Shown here piece after piece: positions 34,059 to 36,276 of a DNA stretch of 36,276 bases. The stretch's first letter is position 1. Every line of letters starts with the position of its first letter. Both the position numbers and the translations under genes were made by a program. Location of the stretch: the NCBI GenBank assembly GCA_017882855.1, contig JADGOR010000011.1, positions 1-36,276 of the forward strand. The letters are read 5' to 3'. The DNA comes from Cellulomonas sp. (GTDB lineage: Bacteria > Actinomycetota > Actinomycetes > Actinomycetales > Cellulomonadaceae). The notes under the pieces are model-generated. The model was not told the origin of the DNA. It was given only the letters and a program-made list of their open reading frames with translations, and did no database searches.

Positions 34059-35008
34059 CACCTGCCGAGCTGGTCGCCGAGGCGCTGCGCGGCGGGACGG
34101 ACACGGTCGCTGTCACCGGTGCGACGGGCTGGTTCGGCGCGGTTGCGCTGGACCTGCTCTACGCAGCGCTCGGCGACGATGCGCCGGCGCGGGTCATGGG
34201 TTACGCGAGCACCGCGCGCGAGGTCGCGGTGGCAGATGGCCGGACGGTGGGCGTCCGGCCGTTGGCCGAGCTCGTCTCTCAAGAGCCGGCGCCGGCGACG
34301 CTGCTGCATCTCGCGTTCTTGACGCGCGACAAGGTGGCGTCGCTCGGGGTGGACTCGTACACCCGTCAGAACCTCGCGATCTCGGCGACGGTCCTGGACG
34401 CAATCGCGAAGCACCAGCCGCGCCGGGTGATCGTAGCCAGCTCGGGTGCGGTCTACTCCTCGACCGGGCGACTCGCCTCGGATGTGGATGCCGACCCCTA
34501 TGGCGCGCTCAAGCACCTCGACGAGCTGGCGTTCCGAGCGGCGACCCACGACGTGGGCGGGACCTGCGTCATCCCGCGGGTGTTCAGCGTGGCGGGGCCT
34601 CGGATGACGAAGCCGGGTTTGTACGCGCTCGGCAGCATGATCCAGATGGCGACCGCCGGCGGTCCGATCGAGATCCGCGCGAGCGGCCCCGTCTACCGGT
34701 CCTACTGCGGCGTCGACGAGGTCGTGGCACTTGCGCTCTGGGCGGCGTACGCACGTCGAGACGTCGTCTTCGACTCGGGCGGGACCGTGGTCGAGATGGC
34801 GGACCTTGCTCGCACGGTCGCGTCCGTGCATGGACTGGGTGACGACGACGTGCTTCGGAACTGGGACCCGACCGCCCCGGCGAGCCGATATGTCGGCGAC
34901 GGCCAGCTGATGGAAGAGCTTGCCGCCGAGGCCGGACTGGCGCTTCGACCGCTGCCCGCCCTCGTCCGCGAGACGGCGGCGTGGCTCGCGGCCTCGATCG
35001 AGCGGTGA
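34055..35008 (+). CDS. NAD-dependent epimerase/dehydratase (extended SDR, 317 aa)
   Basis: Extended SDR acting on nucleotide sugars. The Rossmann motif [13 protein letters not shown] (20-32) is a variant GxxGxxG, followed by [11 protein letters not shown]129/S130 in [10 protein letters not shown], and Y149-x3-K153 (DPYGALK). [16 protein letters not shown] and [14 protein letters not shown] correspond to the substrate-side motifs. It is more divergent than galE or rmlB in this window, so reaction type (epimerase, dehydratase or reductase) is left open. It is the last gene of the operon; the GTG at 34055 overlaps the aldolase stop. The convergent ferredoxin gene ends 25 bases downstream, and I see no terminator hairpin between them. 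Confidence 0.88.
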   Translation: MTPAELVAEALRGGTDTVAVTGATGWFGAVALDLLYAALGDDAPARVMGYASTAREVAVADGRTVGVRPLAELVSQEPAPATLLHLAFLTRDKVASLGVDSYTRQNLAISATVLDAIAKHQPRRVIVASSGAVYSSTGRLASDVDADPYGALKHLDELAFRAATHDVGGTCVIPRVFSVAGPRMTKPGLYALGSMIQMATAGGPIEIRASGPVYRSYCGVDEVVALALWAAYARRDVVFDSGGTVVEMADLARTVASVHGLGDDDVLRNWDPTAPASRYVGDGQLMEELAAEAGLALRPLPALVRETAAWLAASIER

Positions 35009-35033
35009 CTCTCGAGCAGACGGTCAGGATCGG

Positions 35034-35378
35034 CTACTTCTCGGGCCAACCACTGGCGAGTGGCGTGTCGGCAGCCACGGGGCCGTGCTGTTGCGCCCCG
35101 CCCGGATCACCCAGCGGTTCGTCCAGACCAGCGAGCCTCACCGTGAAGAACTCGGCATTGTCGGTGGTGAACTGCTGCCGTTCCTCGTCCCCGCGGATCT
35201 TCCGGGAGGGGAAGATCGCGACCTCAGGACACACGATCTCGCAAGCGCCGCAGTCGATGCACTCGTTGGGATTGATGTAGTTCTTGCGCGCGCCTTCGTA
35301 GATGCAGTCCACCGGGCACACGTCGACGCACGCGTGGTCCTGCGCATCGATGCATTCCTTGCCGATGACAAAGGTCAT
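35034..35378 (-). CDS. fdxA: 7Fe/bacterial-type ferredoxin (114 aa)
   Basis: Small electron carrier with two clusters. Cysteines C9, C17 and C21 with P22, plus C25, form the first set; C40, C43, C46 and C50 with P51 form the second (IDCGACEIVCPE). The spacing C-x7-C-x3-C-P is that of FdxA-like ferredoxins, which bind a [3Fe-4S] and a [4Fe-4S] cluster. The C-terminal extension (about 60 residues) is usual in actinobacteria. The ATG at 35378 has GGAGGAG seven bases upstream, lying inside the stop region of the reductase gene four bases away, so reductase and ferredoxin are one operon. Confidence 0.94.
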   Translation of the reverse strand: MTFVIGKECIDAQDHACVDVCPVDCIYEGARKNYINPNECIDCGACEIVCPEVAIFPSRKIRGDEERQQFTTDNAEFFTVRLAGLDEPLGDPGGAQQHGPVAADTPLASGWPEK

Positions 35379-35382
35379 GTCG

Positions 35383-36276
35383 TCACTCCTCCGCGCTGGC
35401 GGATTCCCCGCCCGTCGGCGCTTCGTCGTCCTCCGTCGAGTGGCCCGGGGACAGCGTCAGGTCCGGGTCGATCTGGACCGCGGCATTGTTGACCGCGGTC
35501 GCAGCCTCGCCGAAGCCGGTCGCGATCAAGGCAACCTTCCCGTGGTAGGTGGAGGCGTCGCCGATGGCGAACACGCCGGTCAGGCTGGTCTGCATGGCGG
35601 AATCGACCAGGATACGGCGATCGGTCATCTTCACGCCCCACGCGGCGAACGGCGACGGCGTGGTCACGAGCCCCAGCGCTCCGATGACCGTGTCGGCCGG
35701 GATCTCGAACTCTGCACCGGTCCCGTCGCGGACGACGACGCCGCGCACGTGAGTGTCGCCGTGGACGGCCTGGATCTCGCTCTCGGTGAGGAGCACGACC
35801 CCCTCCCGCTTGGCGCGCGTGATCGACGATGCGTGCGCCCGGAAGGTGCGTCGGCGGTGGACAACCGTGACCGATCGGGCGATCGGCCTGAGCTGGAGCG
35901 CCCAGTCGAGTGCGCTGTCGCCGCCGCCGACGATCACCACGTGCTCGTCGGCGTGCGCCGCGGGATCCGGGATCACGTAGGTGACACCACGGTCATGCCA
36001 CCCGTGCCCGGCAGCGAGCGTGCGGGGACGGATTCCGCCGACGCCGGTCGCTAGCACGACGGTCCGGCTGTCGATGGCCGCGCCGTCCGCGAGTGTGATC
36101 GTCCAGGCGGCACCGGCGTCGTCGTGCACGAGGTCGACCACGTTCGCTCCGAAGACGAGACGCGGCTCGTACGCGCGCGCTTGCTCCACGAGTCCGGCGA
36201 TCAGGTCGGCGCCGAGAACGCCCGGGAAGCCGGCGACGTCGTGGATCGCCTTCGCGGGGTACAGCGCCGTCACCTG
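35383..36276 (-). CDS. Ferredoxin-NADP+ reductase, thioredoxin-reductase-like (5' end beyond window)
   Basis: FAD- and NADPH-binding reductase that passes electrons to or from the adjacent ferredoxin. Visible motifs are VTALYPAKAIHDVAGFPG (typical of FNR2-type enzymes), VVLATGVGG, the NADPH loop VVIVGGGDSALDWAL, HRRRTFRAH for the 2'-phosphate, and the second FAD motif GVFAIGDAS with a C-terminal ATGFGEAATAVNNA. There is no CxxC redox pair in the NADPH domain, which excludes thioredoxin reductase. The N-terminal FAD-binding GxGxxG is outside the window. The frame is open through 36276. A protein tail rich in acidic residues follows the last domain. Confidence 0.92.
   Translation of the reverse strand, partial: QVTALYPAKAIHDVAGFPGVLGADLIAGLVEQARAYEPRLVFGANVVDLVHDDAGAAWTITLADGAAIDSRTVVLATGVGGIRPRTLAAGHGWHDRGVTYVIPDPAAHADEHVVIVGGGDSALDWALQLRPIARSVTVVHRRRTFRAHASSITRAKREGVVLLTESEIQAVHGDTHVRGVVVRDGTGAEFEIPADTVIGALGLVTTPSPFAAWGVKMTDRRILVDSAMQTSLTGVFAIGDASTYHGKVALIATGFGEAATAVNNAAVQIDPDLTLSPGHSTEDDEAPTGGESASAEE

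Overview
The window is very GC-rich, with densely packed genes, frequent GTG starts, ATGA/GTGA stop-start overlaps and probable leaderless promoters. It also carries a WhiB1-type Fe-S regulator, a PdtaS-type histidine kinase, LCP and PGRP envelope enzymes and DUF2505. Together these point to an actinomycete (Actinomycetota). A Cellulomonas-like member of Micrococcales is possible, but that is inference. No tRNA, rRNA, CRISPR array or insertion sequence was recognised.

Left part (1-7259, minus strand): an FtsX/MacB-type ABC export operon of two very large permeases and an ATPase cut by the window edge, with every junction linked by an ATGA overlap, partly through two tiny ORFs. 7465-8957 (plus): the decayed 3' end of an MFS transporter, then a fluoride module of two FluC/CrcB subunits flanking a DUF190 protein. 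9082-13378: a LacI regulator, a DUF2505 protein, and convergent pdtaS and whiB1 (the same pair as in mycobacteria), then a small membrane protein. 13355-17293 (minus): an orphan EccC/EssC-like FtsK-SpoIIIE ATPase with three ATPase domains. 17474-20119: a carbohydrate-binding-like orphan fragment and an OmpR-type two-component system.

Middle part (20171-27080): envelope and housekeeping genes. These are a GtrA protein, purE (with no purK beside it), an LCP cell-wall ligase, galE, a truncated glycosyltransferase remnant, rmlB, and a secreted PGRP amidase with C-terminal DUF4214 repeats.

Right part (27238-35008, plus): the most unusual locus, an eight-gene, tightly overlapping operon. It encodes a glucose-1-phosphate cytidylyltransferase-like enzyme, a polyprenyl-phosphate glycosyltransferase, a GtrA protein, a short-chain dehydrogenase, a dehydroquinate-synthase-like cyclase, a ThDP enzyme of the acetolactate synthase fold, an HpcH/HpaI-type aldolase and an extended SDR. 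The normal partner of the cytidylyltransferase, CDP-glucose 4,6-dehydratase, is absent. I infer a pathway that makes an unusual (branched or carbocyclic) activated sugar, loads it on a polyprenyl phosphate and flips it across the membrane for cell-surface glycan decoration. The window closes with a ferredoxin and an edge-truncated ferredoxin-NADP reductase on the minus strand.
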